Shown here one piece after another: positions 44,302-53,682 of a stretch of DNA of 64,000 nucleotides. The notes below the pieces were generated by a model. That model did no database searches. It saw nothing but the letters and a program-made list of their open reading frames with translations, and was not told the DNA's origin. A program made the position numbers and the translations under genes. The stretch comes from Gammaproteobacteria bacterium (lineage in GTDB: Bacteria; Pseudomonadota; Gammaproteobacteria; Competibacterales; Competibacteraceae). How positions within the stretch are numbered: the stretch's first letter is position 1; every line of letters begins with the position of its first letter. Where the stretch lies: NCBI GenBank assembly GCA_024235135.1, contig JACKMZ010000002.1:501901-565900 (forward strand), written 5' to 3'.

Positions 44302-45492
44302 ATGGCTATTGATGATCGCTGGTTGCTGCCCGATGGCATAGAGGAATTGCTGCCGCCCGAGGCTCGCCGTCTGGAGAGCCTGCGCCAAGCCTTGCTGAGC
44401 TTGTACGACAGTTGGGGCTATGAGCAGGTCATTCCGCCCTTCGTCGAGTTCTTGGAATCCTTGCTGACGGGTACCGGCAACGATCTCGATTTGCAAACCT
44501 TCAAGTTGACCGATCAGCTCAGCGGCCGTTTGCTCGGCGTGCGGGCCGACATGACCCCTCAGGTGGCGCGGATCGATGCGCATCTACGCCGCGATGCGCT
44601 CACCCGCTTTTGTTACATGGGCACCGTGCTGCGGACCCGAGGCGATGGCTTCGGTGGTTCCCGCAGCCCTATTCAGGTCGGCGCCGAGCTGTATGGGCAT
44701 GATGGTTACGAAAGCGATGTCGAAATACTGCGGCTGATGTTGCAAACGTTGGCCGTCGCCGGACTGGCCGAGGTTCATCTGGATCTGGGGCATGTGGCGA
44801 TATACCGTGGCTTGGCGAGACAGGCGGCGTTGACACAGGAGCAGGAGCGCCTGCTGTTCGATGCGTTGCAACGCAAGGCCCTGCCGGAGATTCAAGAGCA
44901 ATTACACAGCTACACGCTGGGAACGGCCATGCGGGAAATGTTGCTGGCCTTGGCGGAACTGCACGGAGGTGAGGACGTGTTGGATAGCGCGGCCTACATC
45001 CTGCGGGAAGCTCCGCGCGACGTACAGCAGGCTCTGGCTACCCTGAGGCAGACAGCGGCCGCGGTCCGGCGCCAAGAGCCGGATCTACCTATTCATTGCG
45101 ATCTCGCCGAACTCAGAGGTTATCATTACCATACCGGCCTGGTGTTCGCCGCGTATGTACCCGGTTATGGCCAGGCCGTTGCGAAAGGTGGTCGGTATGA
45201 TGGCATTGCCCGGGTTTTCGGGCATGCGCGGCCGGCGACCGGGTTCAGCGCCGATCTGAGAACGCTGCTGGCGTTGAGCGCGACCCGTGAGGCTTCGCCA
45301 ACGGGCATCTTCGCGCCCGAGCAGGAGGACCCGGCTCTTGAACACTGCATCGCGGCGTTGCGCCGGAACGGTACCCGCGTCATCCGCGCCTTGCCGGGGG
45401 CACGGGCCGATCCGCTGGAACTGGGCTGCGATCGAATATTGAGCAAACACGATGGCGTATGGCGGGTGGAACCGCTGAACGCCGATTCATGA
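44302..45492 (+). CDS. hisZ: ATP phosphoribosyltransferase regulatory subunit HisZ
   Basis: A 396-residue HisRS-like protein that has lost tRNA charging and instead activates the short-form HisG in the first step of histidine synthesis. Class II synthetase core motifs are seen (GYEQVIPPFVEFLESLL, RLLGVRADMTPQVARI, FCYMGTVLRTR). The gene begins 18 nt after DUF2065 and precedes purA, a usual context. Its presence implies a short-form HisG elsewhere. Confidence 0.94.
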   Translation: MAIDDRWLLPDGIEELLPPEARRLESLRQALLSLYDSWGYEQVIPPFVEFLESLLTGTGNDLDLQTFKLTDQLSGRLLGVRADMTPQVARIDAHLRRDALTRFCYMGTVLRTRGDGFGGSRSPIQVGAELYGHDGYESDVEILRLMLQTLAVAGLAEVHLDLGHVAIYRGLARQAALTQEQERLLFDALQRKALPEIQEQLHSYTLGTAMREMLLALAELHGGEDVLDSAAYILREAPRDVQQALATLRQTAAAVRRQEPDLPIHCDLAELRGYHYHTGLVFAAYVPGYGQAVAKGGRYDGIARVFGHARPATGFSADLRTLLALSATREASPTGIFAPEQEDPALEHCIAALRRNGTRVIRALPGARADPLELGCDRILSKHDGVWRVEPLNADS

Positions 45493-45531
45493 ACTATTCG
45501 CTTAGAGAAACCCGCTGAGGTAAGCACCCTT

Positions 45532-46824
45532 ATGGGCAAGAATGTGATCGTGATCGGCACCCAATGGGGTGATGAAGGCAAGGGCAAGGTCGTGGACCTG
45601 CTGACCGAACGCGCCGCCGCCGTGGTGCGTTTCCAGGGGGGGCATAATGCCGGTCATACCCTGGTCATCGACGGCAGGAAAACGGTCGTCCATCTAATTC
45701 CTTCCGGCATTCTGCACCCCGGTGTCCAATGTCTGATCGGCAACGGCGTCGTGCTGTCCCCGACGGCTTTGCTCCAGGAAATCCACGAATTGGAAGGCAA
45801 TGGCGTAGAGGTTTATGGCCGGCTCAAGATTAGCGCAGCCTGTCCCTTGATCCTGTCCTATCACGTGGCTCTGGACCTGGCGCGGGAAAAAGCTCGTGGC
45901 GATCGCGCCATCGGCACCACCGGCCGGGGCATTGGTCCGGCTTACGAAGACAAAGTATCGCGGCGGGCCGTACGCCTCGGCGATCTGTTCCATGCCGAGC
46001 GTTTCGCCGCCAAGCTGCGGGAGATTCTGGATTTCCACAACTTCGTCCTGCGCGAGTATTTTCACGCCGAACCTGTCGATTATCAGGAAGTGCTCGATGG
46101 AGCTTTGGCCCTGGCGGAGCCTTTGCGCCCCTTGCTGGGCGATGTGACGGATCTGCTCTATCAGCAGCATCAACGCGGGGCCAACGTATTGTTCGAGGGC
46201 GCCCAAGGGGCCTTGTTGGATATCGATTTCGGTACCTATCCGTTCGTGACCTCGTCCAACACGACGGCCGGAGGCGCGGCCACGGGCACGGGGCTGGGTC
46301 CCCGTTATCTCGATTACATTTTGGGTATCACCAAAGCCTATACCACCCGCGTGGGGGGCGGACCGTTTCCCACCGAATTGTTCGACGATATGGGCGAGCA
46401 CTTGGCTCAACGCGGCCATGAATATGGCGCCACCACCGGTCGGAGACGTCGCTGCGGTTGGTTCGACGCGGTGGCGCTGCGTCGTTCCATCCTGCACAAC
46501 AGCGTCAGCGGCCTGTGCGTGACCAAGCTGGATGTGCTCGATGGCCTGGAGAGCATCCGCCTCTGCGTCGCCTACCGCTCCGACGGCGAGGAGCGCACCA
46601 CTTTGCCGCTAGGCGCCGAGGCGTTTGAAGGATGCGAACCCGTCTACGAGGAACTACCGGGCTGGAAGGAATCCATCGTGGGCATCAGGCGCTATGACGA
46701 TCTGCCGGAGAACGCCCGGCGCTACCTGACGCGTATGGAAGAGGTGGTCGGCGTTCCCATCGACATCGTTTCCACCGGCCCGGATCGGGCCGACACTATC
46801 GTCCTGAAGGACCCTTTCGCCTGA
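45532..46824 (+). CDS. purA: Adenylosuccinate synthetase
   Basis: A 430-residue GTP-dependent enzyme making adenylosuccinate from IMP and Asp in AMP synthesis. The N-terminal signature VIVIGTQWGDEGKGKVVDLL, the catalytic GHNAGHTLVI and the Lys/Arg motif GTTGRGIGPAYEDK are all present, as is the C-terminal GTP-binding region. Length is standard (E. coli 432). It ends the conserved housekeeping block, followed by terminators. Confidence 0.97.
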   Translation: MGKNVIVIGTQWGDEGKGKVVDLLTERAAAVVRFQGGHNAGHTLVIDGRKTVVHLIPSGILHPGVQCLIGNGVVLSPTALLQEIHELEGNGVEVYGRLKISAACPLILSYHVALDLAREKARGDRAIGTTGRGIGPAYEDKVSRRAVRLGDLFHAERFAAKLREILDFHNFVLREYFHAEPVDYQEVLDGALALAEPLRPLLGDVTDLLYQQHQRGANVLFEGAQGALLDIDFGTYPFVTSSNTTAGGAATGTGLGPRYLDYILGITKAYTTRVGGGPFPTELFDDMGEHLAQRGHEYGATTGRRRRCGWFDAVALRRSILHNSVSGLCVTKLDVLDGLESIRLCVAYRSDGEERTTLPLGAEAFEGCEPVYEELPGWKESIVGIRRYDDLPENARRYLTRMEEVVGVPIDIVSTGPDRADTIVLKDPFA

Positions 46825-46827
46825 GGC

Positions 46828-46846
46828 GGGACGAGGCGTCCCTTTT
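46828..46846 (+). terminator. Rho-independent terminator after purA
   Basis: GGGACG, three-base loop AGG, CGTCCC, then TTTT (46843-46846), beginning 4 nt after the purA stop. The stem is 6 bp, short but GC-rich. A second hairpin with a T tract at 46909-46947 may act as backup. Confidence 0.7.
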
Positions 46847-46879
46847 CCCGTCGCTCTCCTCCTGAAACTCGACTCTTCT

Positions 46880-47051
46880 CCCATTCCTTTCCTGGCGCAG
46901 GAATGGGTAGGGGGCGGGGGGTTGCGGCGACAGCCCCCTCCATTTTTCCCGCCACTTCGCATCGCCCCCACTTTCGGGGGGCCCATCGTTTCTCCCGGCT
47001 CTTGAACGGCCCACACAGCGCGGTTTGACAAATTCCGCGGCTTAGCCGCGG
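46880..47051 (+). other. Hairpin-rich gap between purA and phaC
   Basis: The 327-nt purA-phaC gap has no gene but several inverted repeats beyond the terminator. CCCATTCCT pairs with AGGAATGGG at 46880-46907. AGGGGGC pairs with GCCCCCT at 46909-46939, followed by CCATTTTT. GCCCCC pairs with GGGGGC at 46964-46982. CCGCGG-CTTAG-CCGCGG is at 47035-47051. A TTGACA stands at 47025, but no -10 follows at the right distance. The phaC ribosome site AGGAG is at 47141-47145. Confidence 0.5.
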
Positions 47052-47151
47052 ACGATGCATTCTGGAAATATTGTGCTTAGCTTAGAAGGTGCCACCGATC
47101 CCCATATACCGAGGGCTAATTTCATCGATTCGAGCATCACAGGAGCCCCAC

Positions 47152-49047
47152 ATGGCTGACGAGCAAAGCAAATCCGCCTCCCTTCCAGAAATCAATTTGT
47201 TGGAGGCGGCGCTGGCGAAGAGCCTGGCGAATTCACAAGCCTCCCTGAAGCGTATACCAGACATCAAACCACCGGATGTCGTTCGGTTTACACGCAACCT
47301 CTCTCAAATCATCGAACGCAGTCAGCAACTGGTACAGCGATTTTTGCAGAGCGATACCGATCCGGATATAGACTTCTCCGTACCCGACCCCAGTCTTGTG
47401 GGTAAGTCGTTCGTCGAGATGGCCCAGAGACTCTTGGCCGATCCCAACAAACTGATGCAGGCGCAACTGAGCTTCTGGCAGGACTATGCCAGCATGTGGC
47501 AAACCGCCACGCGGCGCATGCTCGGGGAGCATGTCGACCCCATCATCGCACCGGATTCCGGCGATAAGCGTTTTCGGGACTCGGAGTGGGCGGAGAACGC
47601 CATCTTCGACTTTATTAAACAGTCGTACCTGCTGGCCGCCCGCCACATACAGAAAACCGTCAAGGATGTGGACGGGCTGGATAAAAAGACGGTGGACAAA
47701 TTGGATTTCTATACTCGGCAGTTCGTGGATGCCCTGTCGCCCACCAATTTCGCGATGACCAACCCGCAGGTACTGAAGGCTACCTTCGAGTCGGGCGGGG
47801 AAAATCTGCTCAAGGGTCTGAACAACTTGCTGGAGGATTTGAACCAGGGCAAGGGCAAGTTGCGCATCAAGATGACCGATATGGACGCTTTCAAGCTCGG
47901 CGAGAACGTCGCGGTGACGCCAGGCAAGGTCATCTATCAAACGCAATTGATGCAGTTGATTCAGTACAATCCGACGACCGAGAAGGTATTCAAGCATCCC
48001 CTGTTGGTCATCCCGCCGTGGATCAATAAGTTTTACATCCTGGATTTGCGGCCTGACAATTCCTTCATCAAATGGGCGGTGGACCAGGGGTTCACCGTGT
48101 TCGTCATTTCCTGGGTCAATCCCGACGAACACCTGGCCGAGATGGGATTCGAGCATTATCTATCGGAAGGGACGCTGGCGGCGCTGGATGCCATCGAACA
48201 GGCCACCGGGGAGTCGGAAGTCAATGCGGTGGGTTATTGTATCGGAGGCACGCTGTTGTTCTGCACCCTGGGCTACTTGGCCGCCAAGAAGGACAAACGC
48301 ATTCGTAGCGCCACGGCCTTCACGACCATGCTCGATTTCGCCAATGTCGGCGAGTTATCGGTCTTCATCGACGAAGATCAATTCGCGCATATCGACAAGG
48401 GCATGGAACGGCGGGGGTTTTTGGAAGGCTATCACATGGCGGGTGTATTCACCCTGCTGCGCGCCAACGATTTGATCTGGTCCTTCGTGATTCGCAATTA
48501 CCTCCTGGGGGAGGAACCATTTCCATTCGACCTGTTGTTCTGGAACGCCGATTCCACGCGCATGCCCAAGGCCATGCATACTTTTTATCTGCGCAACATG
48601 TATCTGGACAATCGGCTCAAGGAACCGGGGGGCGTCAGTTTCATGGGGACCCCCATCGATCTGGGCAAGATCAAGGCGCCGGTGTTTTTCCTATCCGCCA
48701 AGGAAGATCATATCGCTCCCTGGGTCTCGACCTACGCGGGCACGAAGTTGCCCGGCGGACCCGTGAAGTTCGTGTTGGGCGAGTCCGGGCACATCGCCGG
48801 CGTTATCAATCCGCCCGCCGCCAAACCCAAATACGGTTACTGGACCAACGAGAAACTCGCGGACACCCCCGAGGCCTGGCTGGAAGGCGCCGAGCGTCAC
48901 AAGGGGTCCTGGTGGCCGCATTGGTTGGAGTGGGTCAAGCCCCACGCCGGTGGGGAACCGGACGTCCCGGCGCGTGTTCCGGGAGATGGGAAACTGCAAC
49001 CGCTGGAAGATGCTCCCGGTTCCTTCGTCAAGATGCGCAGCCAGTAA
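47152..49047 (+). CDS. phaC: Class I poly(3-hydroxyalkanoate) synthase
   Basis: A 631-residue PHA synthase polymerising hydroxyacyl-CoA into storage granules. The start is ATG 47152, six nt after AGGAG; an in-frame extension upstream is rejected. The catalytic lipase-like box is GYCIGG, with Asp in SAKEDHIAPW and His in GESGHIAGVINPP. The N-terminal domain and WWPHWLEWV-type C-terminus are typical of class I single-subunit enzymes. No phaA, phaB or phaR is adjacent, so synthesis genes are scattered. Confidence 0.96.
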   Translation: MADEQSKSASLPEINLLEAALAKSLANSQASLKRIPDIKPPDVVRFTRNLSQIIERSQQLVQRFLQSDTDPDIDFSVPDPSLVGKSFVEMAQRLLADPNKLMQAQLSFWQDYASMWQTATRRMLGEHVDPIIAPDSGDKRFRDSEWAENAIFDFIKQSYLLAARHIQKTVKDVDGLDKKTVDKLDFYTRQFVDALSPTNFAMTNPQVLKATFESGGENLLKGLNNLLEDLNQGKGKLRIKMTDMDAFKLGENVAVTPGKVIYQTQLMQLIQYNPTTEKVFKHPLLVIPPWINKFYILDLRPDNSFIKWAVDQGFTVFVISWVNPDEHLAEMGFEHYLSEGTLAALDAIEQATGESEVNAVGYCIGGTLLFCTLGYLAAKKDKRIRSATAFTTMLDFANVGELSVFIDEDQFAHIDKGMERRGFLEGYHMAGVFTLLRANDLIWSFVIRNYLLGEEPFPFDLLFWNADSTRMPKAMHTFYLRNMYLDNRLKEPGGVSFMGTPIDLGKIKAPVFFLSAKEDHIAPWVSTYAGTKLPGGPVKFVLGESGHIAGVINPPAAKPKYGYWTNEKLADTPEAWLEGAERHKGSWWPHWLEWVKPHAGGEPDVPARVPGDGKLQPLEDAPGSFVKMRSQ

Positions 49048-49066
49048 CAGCGATCCAAGGCCGCGT

Positions 49067-50341
49067 TTATTCGCTTTCGATCTGAAATCCGCGCCAGGGA
49101 CTGGCGTTCAGGGTACGCCCATTACGGTCCAGGGATACCACCCGCCAGCGCAGCGCTTCGCTGCTGCGCTGGGTCAGCCAGGGAGGAGCCGTATATTGCT
49201 CCACGCCGGGCCGAACCAAGGTTTCGACCACGATCGCCCCCCCTTCGTCCTGTACTTCCAGGCGGTAAAACTCGGCATTCGGGCTGTCTATCCAACTGAA
49301 ACTCACCGGCTGCGGCGGTAATTTGGCATCGCTTAGCGGCGTCAATAGCTGTAAATCCGCTTCTTCTCCCTGAAGCGCGGCCAGTTGCTCCTCGTTGCCG
49401 ACAAAATAACGCAATACCGGCATCGGAAATCCCGCCACGGCCCCCGTGCTGGCCACCAGGCCGTTTCCGGTATTGGAGCGGTTTTCACGCCCGCCACTGG
49501 CCTCGATACGTAACAGAACCAGGTGAAGACCACCGGAGCGAGTAGGTGGCGGTATGGATTTGGGACCGGGTAAAAACACTTCACCCACCGGCGTCAAGAA
49601 GATATCGAAGTGTTCCAGGAACGTGTAACGGCGTTGCAAGCCGCGTTGCTCCACCGGCAGAGTGGCCTCGGTCAACAGGTCCTGCTCGCTGGGCGGGGTT
49701 TCGCCCGGTAGCATCACTTCCCAGCGGCCGCGCAAACGGCCCGAGCCATTGTATTTGATGTACGCGCCGATGGAGGGCAGCTTGCCGCCGGTTTCCACCG
49801 GATAAATGGGATCGAAGAGGAAATCGCCGGCGTCATTGACGAAACCGACGCGCACGTCGAGCAAGGCCAGGGGCGAACGCGCCCCGCCGCCCGCCATGCG
49901 ACAGGTGACCACCACGAAGGCTCCGCTGCTGAAGCGGCGTACATAGAAGAACTGCGACGGCTGACCGCTTTGCGCGGCTTGAAACGCGCGCCGAGTGATT
50001 GAGGCCTGGATGGTCATGATGTCGGTCAGGTTGCGTTGGCCGCCGGTGCCGCTCACTCTCGCCTGGTTGAAACTGCTCGGCATCTGCCCGAAAATCGTCG
50101 TTGGATCGCAGGGATTGAAGGAGAAGACCTGATTGGCCGGCAGGGGCGCGATGAGATCGCCACAGAAGAACGATTCCATGGCCTCCTCGTTGGGATCAAG
50201 ATTTTGGAAGGTGAGAAACACCGTGCTCGTGCCGCTGGTGCGTACATTGACGCCGGACGGGTTGACGCCGGTGACGGCATCAGCCTGGCGCAGGGCCAGC
50301 AGCATCGATAATAAGGCGATTAAAGTGGCTGTGCGTCGCAT
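49067..50341 (-). CDS. Secreted protein of unknown function, partner of barrel protein
   Basis: A 424-residue exported protein with a signal peptide (MRRTATLIALLSMLLALRQADA). The first half is beta-rich with two Cys pairs (FFCGDLIAP / FNPCDPTTIFG). The C-terminal third (about residues 330-424) looks like an Ig/FnIII-like domain (PQPVSFSWIDSPNAEFYRLEVQDEGGA). No catalytic motif was recognised. It starts 13 nt after the outer-membrane barrel gene, so the pair form an operon and probably work together at the cell surface. Confidence 0.75.
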   Translation of the reverse strand: MRRTATLIALLSMLLALRQADAVTGVNPSGVNVRTSGTSTVFLTFQNLDPNEEAMESFFCGDLIAPLPANQVFSFNPCDPTTIFGQMPSSFNQARVSGTGGQRNLTDIMTIQASITRRAFQAAQSGQPSQFFYVRRFSSGAFVVVTCRMAGGGARSPLALLDVRVGFVNDAGDFLFDPIYPVETGGKLPSIGAYIKYNGSGRLRGRWEVMLPGETPPSEQDLLTEATLPVEQRGLQRRYTFLEHFDIFLTPVGEVFLPGPKSIPPPTRSGGLHLVLLRIEASGGRENRSNTGNGLVASTGAVAGFPMPVLRYFVGNEEQLAALQGEEADLQLLTPLSDAKLPPQPVSFSWIDSPNAEFYRLEVQDEGGAIVVETLVRPGVEQYTAPPWLTQRSSEALRWRVVSLDRNGRTLNASPWRGFQIESE

Positions 50342-50354
50342 CGTCGCCGTCCTA

Positions 50355-52472
50355 TTAATACAAACTCAGGCTCAGACCCGTGTTGATGGTCCAGGTGGTC
50401 GCCGAACTGTCGATGTCGAATTCCCGGTCCCTTTGGTCGAGATTATCCCTGGAATAACGCAGAAACCATTGTCCCGGCAAGCGCCGTCCACCGGGGCCTG
50501 GCAATTCGAATCGGTAACTGACCTGGGCCTGGCCCGACAGGGAATCGCTGCGGTTGTTGTTTTCATTGTCTTTATCGTCGCTGATGCCCAGGCTGCCGGT
50601 GAATGCCCAGTCTTTGTAAAAAGACCAGTCCATGCCGACACTGTAATTGTCCGTGTAACGGGTGAGATCTTGTTCGCGATCGTGAACGCGGGTGCGTCCG
50701 ATCCCAAAGCTGAGATTCAGGGTATCCCAAGGGCGCACGCCCAGCACCACCCCGTTTTCGAGGGTCTTGAAATCGGCTTGCTCGCGACCCGCCTGCCGAT
50801 TGTCCTCGTCGGCGGTCGCCAGGTGATAGGTGAAATCCCAGCGTTCTCCAGCCCACGCCAGATCGAGGGCGTTGACGAGGGTGACTTGGTCCGGCAGTTG
50901 GCTGGGATCGTCGAAACCGGACAGGATTGGGTCGGGCCTGTTGACGGCCTGCTGGTGCACCCGATCCAGGGCATAGGACGCGTCCGGCAGCCACCCGTTG
51001 GGATTCTCGGGATCACCGAAGAGCGTTTTGAACGGTATGCTCAGGGCAAAGGTCAGACCGCGGGTGCGCGTCGTGAGCAGGGTGGATAGATCGTCGACGT
51101 TGTCCTGTGTCCAACGATAGGCCAGTTGCGCGCCGATATCGCCGATGCGTCCATCCAGACCGGCTGAATAAACTTCCAGATTACCGTCCACGTAAGCGCC
51201 CAGGCTGCGGTACAAGGCATCGGCATAGGCGTAGTTCAACGTCGCTGTCAGGGTGATGGGCGTGTCCGCGATGAGCGGTTCGTCCTGCAACAGGTCGTAG
51301 GCGACCTGTGCGCTGTAGGCGTTGTCCGTACTGGGTTTGACCGCGACGATGTTCACGCCGTCCAGGTCCTGGCTGGGATCATTGGGATTGGTGAAACGGC
51401 TCCGGGCGAAATTGACTTCTCCCCGCAAACGGCCCGATTCCGTGCTGCCCGCAACCCGCAGACCGAAACCGCGATTTTCCTCGGCGTCGGGTATTTCGCC
51501 GGTGTCGAAATCGTTTTCGTCGAGTTTTTTGCTGTTCGTGTAGGTGAACTCGGTGCGTAGCCCCCCAGGGCGTTGCGGCAACCACTCGATACCGACGGTG
51601 GCCGCGGCGATGCGATGATTGGCGAAATCGCTCAAACCGAAGATGTTGTTGTAACCGACGATGCTGGTGCCGTTCATCAGCCCGACGCTGAAGTCGAAGC
51701 GATTGCCGAGCTGATAGCGCGCCCGTAGACCCCGATTGTTGACGCTGTTGACCAGCAGCGGATTCGAGCCATAGGTGACGCTGCCCAGCGCGAAGCTCGT
51801 GGAGCGATTGTCCACCTCGACCAGATAATTGTTGAGATCAAGCTTGGGCGAATCGTTGCCCAATTCCCCGTAACGCAGCGTTTCCTGCCGGTTGCTGAAA
51901 CCGCTGGCGCTGGCGTTGGAACGGACTTCGAAGTCGCCTCGTTTATGGCGGGTTTCCACGCCGAGTTGCAGTTCCAGATCTTGATACGTATCTCGCTCCA
52001 GAGGTGTCGCGTCGCCCGTCGTATGGCTGTCGAGCTGGGCTTTCAAGGCAAGCTCCACCTTGGGCGTGACCTCGGCGGCTTCGAAACCGGAGGGCGTCAG
52101 CACGTTGACCGGCACACGGGTTATTTCTTCCCACTCGCTGGCGTTGCGTACCCGATAGACGATGAGTTCGTGACTGCCGGATTGCAGCGGCGGTCCATCG
52201 GAAGAATAGACCAGCTCGCTTTCGCCCGAGCGTTGGAAAAGGCTGGTGAGATCGGTTTTATCCAGCAAAATGGCCAGTTGCCCTTCATCCGGCGAGGGGA
52301 GACGATCGAAGGTCAGGGTGATGGCCGTTTGTGGCTCAATCCATTGTTCCTCGGGGAGGTTGCTGTTCGTCAGTGTGATCTCTTGGGCGGTGCTCTGGAT
52401 GCAGGCCAGCAGCGCGCCGAACCCGCAGACGCAAGCCCGATCTGCCCATCTGCCGTGCCGTTTGCCGATCAT
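50355..52472 (-). CDS. Predicted outer-membrane beta-barrel with N-terminal Ig-like domain
   Basis: A 705-residue predicted exported protein; the start is placed at ATG 52472, though an upstream in-frame start is possible. After the signal peptide (ending QSTAQ) comes an Ig-like domain of about 120 residues (EQWIEPQTAITLTFDRLPSPDE...ELIVYRV). The rest, to the end, is alternating polar/hydrophobic strands with many aromatic and Asn/Asp turns (FALGSVTYGSNPLLVNSV, RARYQLGNRFDFSVGLMNG), ending in SLSLY. This is a barrel pattern with an aromatic C-terminus. No named family was recognised. Site A of the shared dyad lies 112 bp upstream. Confidence 0.75.
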   Translation of the reverse strand: MIGKRHGRWADRACVCGFGALLACIQSTAQEITLTNSNLPEEQWIEPQTAITLTFDRLPSPDEGQLAILLDKTDLTSLFQRSGESELVYSSDGPPLQSGSHELIVYRVRNASEWEEITRVPVNVLTPSGFEAAEVTPKVELALKAQLDSHTTGDATPLERDTYQDLELQLGVETRHKRGDFEVRSNASASGFSNRQETLRYGELGNDSPKLDLNNYLVEVDNRSTSFALGSVTYGSNPLLVNSVNNRGLRARYQLGNRFDFSVGLMNGTSIVGYNNIFGLSDFANHRIAAATVGIEWLPQRPGGLRTEFTYTNSKKLDENDFDTGEIPDAEENRGFGLRVAGSTESGRLRGEVNFARSRFTNPNDPSQDLDGVNIVAVKPSTDNAYSAQVAYDLLQDEPLIADTPITLTATLNYAYADALYRSLGAYVDGNLEVYSAGLDGRIGDIGAQLAYRWTQDNVDDLSTLLTTRTRGLTFALSIPFKTLFGDPENPNGWLPDASYALDRVHQQAVNRPDPILSGFDDPSQLPDQVTLVNALDLAWAGERWDFTYHLATADEDNRQAGREQADFKTLENGVVLGVRPWDTLNLSFGIGRTRVHDREQDLTRYTDNYSVGMDWSFYKDWAFTGSLGISDDKDNENNNRSDSLSGQAQVSYRFELPGPGGRRLPGQWFLRYSRDNLDQRDREFDIDSSATTWTINTGLSLSLY

Positions 52473-52582
52473 GAACACAGTGATTCGCCTGTTGGGTGGA
52501 AGGATGGGCTGTTGCGGCTCCCGTTCCGCACGGGACCGCAAGGTTGTTTGCAGGCAGTCTAGGGTGCGGTGGCGGGGTGGCC

Positions 52583-52602
52583 TATCCCATGAATTAGGGA
52601 TA
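52583..52602 (-). promoter_or_regulatory. Shared dyad, site A (upstream of barrel operon)
   Basis: On the gene strand this reads TATCCCTAATTCATGGGATA: a 6-bp dyad with an 8-bp core. Its near end (52584) is 112 bp from the barrel start codon. It matches sites B, C and D and is a candidate operator for the cluster. Confidence 0.65.
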
Positions 52603-52622
52603 TGCGGTCTTTTCGGGAAACG

Positions 52623-52665
52623 AAAAACGCACCGGGTGGCAGCCGAAGCTGGCCTATCCGGTGCG
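52623..52665 (-). terminator. Terminator of the secreted-protein gene at 52681
   Basis: On the minus strand, GCACCGG pairs with CCGGTGC across a GC-rich loop containing its own GCC-AGCTTCGGCT hairpin, and is followed by CGTTTTT. It lies directly after the stop codon at 52681 and separates that gene from the barrel operon, so the barrel operon has its own promoter. Confidence 0.75.
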
Positions 52666-52680
52666 CGTATGGGGTTGGGA

Positions 52681-53436
52681 TCAGTTCAAGTCGATGGTCA
52701 GCAAATCATCTTTCTTGGGCATCCGATGCTGCACCGAAGCTTTAAGATTGTTACCGGCTTTGACATCGATGGTGTAGGGTTTCTTGAGCGCCGCCACCTT
52801 TTTGAACGTGACCTGGGCATTGCCGGTCGAGCGTTTCTTGTCGATTTCCCGGCCCTCCGGCGTCTTGAGATACACCCAATAACCCGCTCCGCGCGTGCCA
52901 CGGTTTTCCTTGAGTTTGACGATCAGATCGTAAGTTCCGCCGCCCGCTTGATCGTATCCACCCTTGCCGCCGCCCACGTCGAAGCTTTTCGAGACGCTGC
53001 CCGCGCGACGGCTGAGGTTGTAGGCGATGGGGTTGTCGCTCTTGGGAATCTCGACGGTCAGGATGTACTTGCCGGGATGAGGAATGTCGACGTTATCCCA
53101 GCGTACGGCTTCCTTGGCCGGAGGGTTGCCGCCCGGAAAAGTGCTGCGCCGGGTTTGGGTGGTGTAGCGGGTTTCCTTGCCCTTGGGGTCGGTGACGATC
53201 AGATAAACGGGCAGTTTAACCGGATGGGCCAAGGGTGCGGGCAGCGAGGATTGTTCGTTGTAGACGAAGGACCGCACGGAATTCTTGCCGACTTTCAGAC
53301 CCCCCTGGACCTGGGGACCCTCATTGGCCAAAGTCGGTCGGGCGCCTTGTGCCTGGGCTTGGGCACCGACGAATAAAGACAGTAACAGGGTGAAAATGGT
53401 CAGCCAGGTAAAGGCTCGATGGTTATGAGTTTGCAT
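52681..53436 (-). CDS. Secreted beta-rich protein of unknown function
   Basis: A 251-residue exported protein with a signal peptide (residues 1-29, ending AQAQA). The mature part is beta-rich and Lys/Gly-rich: VYLIVTDPKGKETRY, GKYILTVEIPKSDNP, TYDLIVKLKENRG, YWVYLKTPEGREID and KPYTIDVKAGNN. These suggest two FnIII/Ig-like units joined by a Gly-rich loop (VGGGKGGYDQAGGG). No Cys is present and no family was recognised. It is monocistronic, with its own terminator, and site B lies 112 bp before its ATG. Confidence 0.7.
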   Translation of the reverse strand: MQTHNHRAFTWLTIFTLLLSLFVGAQAQAQGARPTLANEGPQVQGGLKVGKNSVRSFVYNEQSSLPAPLAHPVKLPVYLIVTDPKGKETRYTTQTRRSTFPGGNPPAKEAVRWDNVDIPHPGKYILTVEIPKSDNPIAYNLSRRAGSVSKSFDVGGGKGGYDQAGGGTYDLIVKLKENRGTRGAGYWVYLKTPEGREIDKKRSTGNAQVTFKKVAALKKPYTIDVKAGNNLKASVQHRMPKKDDLLTIDLN

Positions 53437-53487
53437 TTCGAATGCCTCCAGTCGCTTTTCGGTTAATGGAATCGGATTCGGTAGTGA

Positions 53488-53682
53488 GTGAAATCCCGCT
53501 GCAATGAATGTTGCGGGACATCCTATCTAGAGAGCCTGAATGCAACCATCCCAGAAAATGGGGATTTTTCCCAAGAAGCGCCAAATAGTTCGGTAACTGT
53601 CAATGAATTGAAGGCAGGCTTAAAAGGTCCTGGAGGCGAATGGAAATGGGCTCTTGAAGACTTGGGTTTTGATGGAAAATAA
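53488..53682 (+). CDS. Doubtful small open frame in AT-rich stretch
   Basis: A 64-residue frame starting GTG, ending KWALEDLGFDGK. Its 5' part overlaps the site B dyad, and it has no clear ribosome site, so the first half is probably not coding. The C-terminal half is compositionally protein-like and more AT-rich than surrounding genes, and its stop overlaps the next small frame. It could be the tail of a lost, transferred gene. Confidence 0.2.
   Translation: MKSRCNECCGTSYLESLNATIPENGDFSQEAPNSSVTVNELKAGLKGPGGEWKWALEDLGFDGK
53548..53565 (-). promoter_or_regulatory. Shared dyad, site B (upstream of secreted protein gene at 53436)
   Basis: On the gene strand, ATCCCCATTTTCTGGGAT. It lies 112 bp before the ATG at 53436, the same distance as site A from its gene. 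The same 5-bp arms and 8-bp spacing are kept. Confidence 0.6.

Noticed and set aside
43516..44583. 355-residue frame antisense to hflC and hisZ
   Set aside because: Shadow frame; crosses two real genes.
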